This document shows, piece by piece, positions 63,997 to 64,000 of a stretch of DNA of 64,000 nucleotides (position 1 is the stretch's first letter; every line of letters begins with the position of its first letter). Source of the DNA: JBEVOS01 sp044226655. Lineage in GTDB: Bacteria > Pseudomonadota > Alphaproteobacteria > Caulobacterales > Aquidulcibacteraceae. The notes beneath the pieces are model-generated. The model was not told the origin of the DNA and ran no database searches. It saw nothing but the letters and a program-made list of their open reading frames with translations. The DNA lies in the NCBI GenBank assembly GCA_044226655.1, contig JBGAGO010000005.1, forward strand, positions 62,001 to 126,000, in the 5' to 3' direction. Position numbers and translations under genes: made by a program.

Positions 63997-64000
63997 CGCC

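Noticed and set aside
1..64000. tRNA, rRNA, CRISPR, insertion sequences, prophage, integrase or attachment sites
   Set aside because: Gaps are short and I found no cloverleaf-like sequence, regular repeats, transposase, integrase or phage gene.

Overview
The window is a dense, GC-rich chromosomal segment of a Gram-negative alphaproteobacterium, about 75 protein genes with almost no spare DNA. The NDUFA12 subunit of complex I, the DnaA regulator HdaA, the NDUFA12-mlaD-DUF2155 cluster, an alphaproteobacterial-type lptD, and promoter-like sites such as TTGGCG-N17-TATAGA before ndk point to the Caulobacterales/Hyphomonadales neighbourhood. That placement is an inference from gene content and order. 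I see no rRNA, tRNA, CRISPR array, insertion sequence or prophage. No stretch over 300 bases lacks a gene; the longest gap (42721-42994) holds a probable small ORF.

Layout. 1-5.2 kb: a LysR regulator cut by the left edge and divergent from an SDR reductase, a 2'-5' RNA ligase-type 2H phosphoesterase, an ArsR regulator, a Spx/ArsC-like protein, and a coupled cassette of a 28-residue membrane peptide, a DUF6249 protein, an ECF sigma factor and a small membrane protein. 5.4-8.9 kb: yfgM-like TPR protein, bamB, der. 8.9-13.2 kb (minus): radA-cvpA-purF-SDR. 13.2-17.6 kb: redox and small-molecule enzymes. 17.6-23.1 kb (minus): mlaF/mlaE, alr, dnaB, and rpsF-rpsR-rplI. 23.2-28.2 kb: a GNAT acetyltransferase, then fatty acid synthesis (fabD-fabG-acpP-fabF) running into mltG. 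28.2-30.7 kb: molybdate transport in the order modB-modC-modA. 30.8-32.3 kb: yicC-gmk. 32.3-39.9 kb (minus): lptF-lptG, lptD-surA-pdxA-rsmA. 40-42.7 kb: pepA-holC-I78 inhibitor lipoprotein, then ndk. 43-44.6 kb (minus): purM-purN. 44.7-50.2 kb: DUF2066-hdaA-ppk-ppx. 50.2-54 kb: rnd, aspS, pyrF. 54-58.2 kb (minus): an exported pentapeptide-repeat protein, a VIT-type metal transporter and an unusual ribonucleotide-reductase-like gene. 58.4-64 kb: NDUFA12-mlaD-DUF2155, then (minus) aroQ-accB-accC-aat, then thiS-orfX-thiG.

Most genes serve envelope assembly (BamB, SurA, LptD/F/G, Mla, MltG, Alr), lipid synthesis (Fab, Acc), nucleotide metabolism (PurF/M/N, PyrF, Ndk, Gmk) and replication control (DnaB, HdaA, HolC, RadA). 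Coupling is tight: many pairs overlap as ATGA or GTGA, and four convergent pairs each share exactly four bases containing both stop codons.

The most unusual feature is at 55.5-58.3 kb. An 885-residue protein keeps the C-terminal architecture of the B12-dependent ribonucleotide reductase NrdJ (TSCPD-type region plus Cys-rich tail) and scattered NrdJ similarity upstream, but none of the catalytic motifs I looked for. Its promoter region carries two good matches to the NrdR box, 33 bp apart. Second is a probable CdiI-like immunity gene of atypical composition between thiS and thiG. Two unrecognised very small proteins (28 and 47 residues) are also described.
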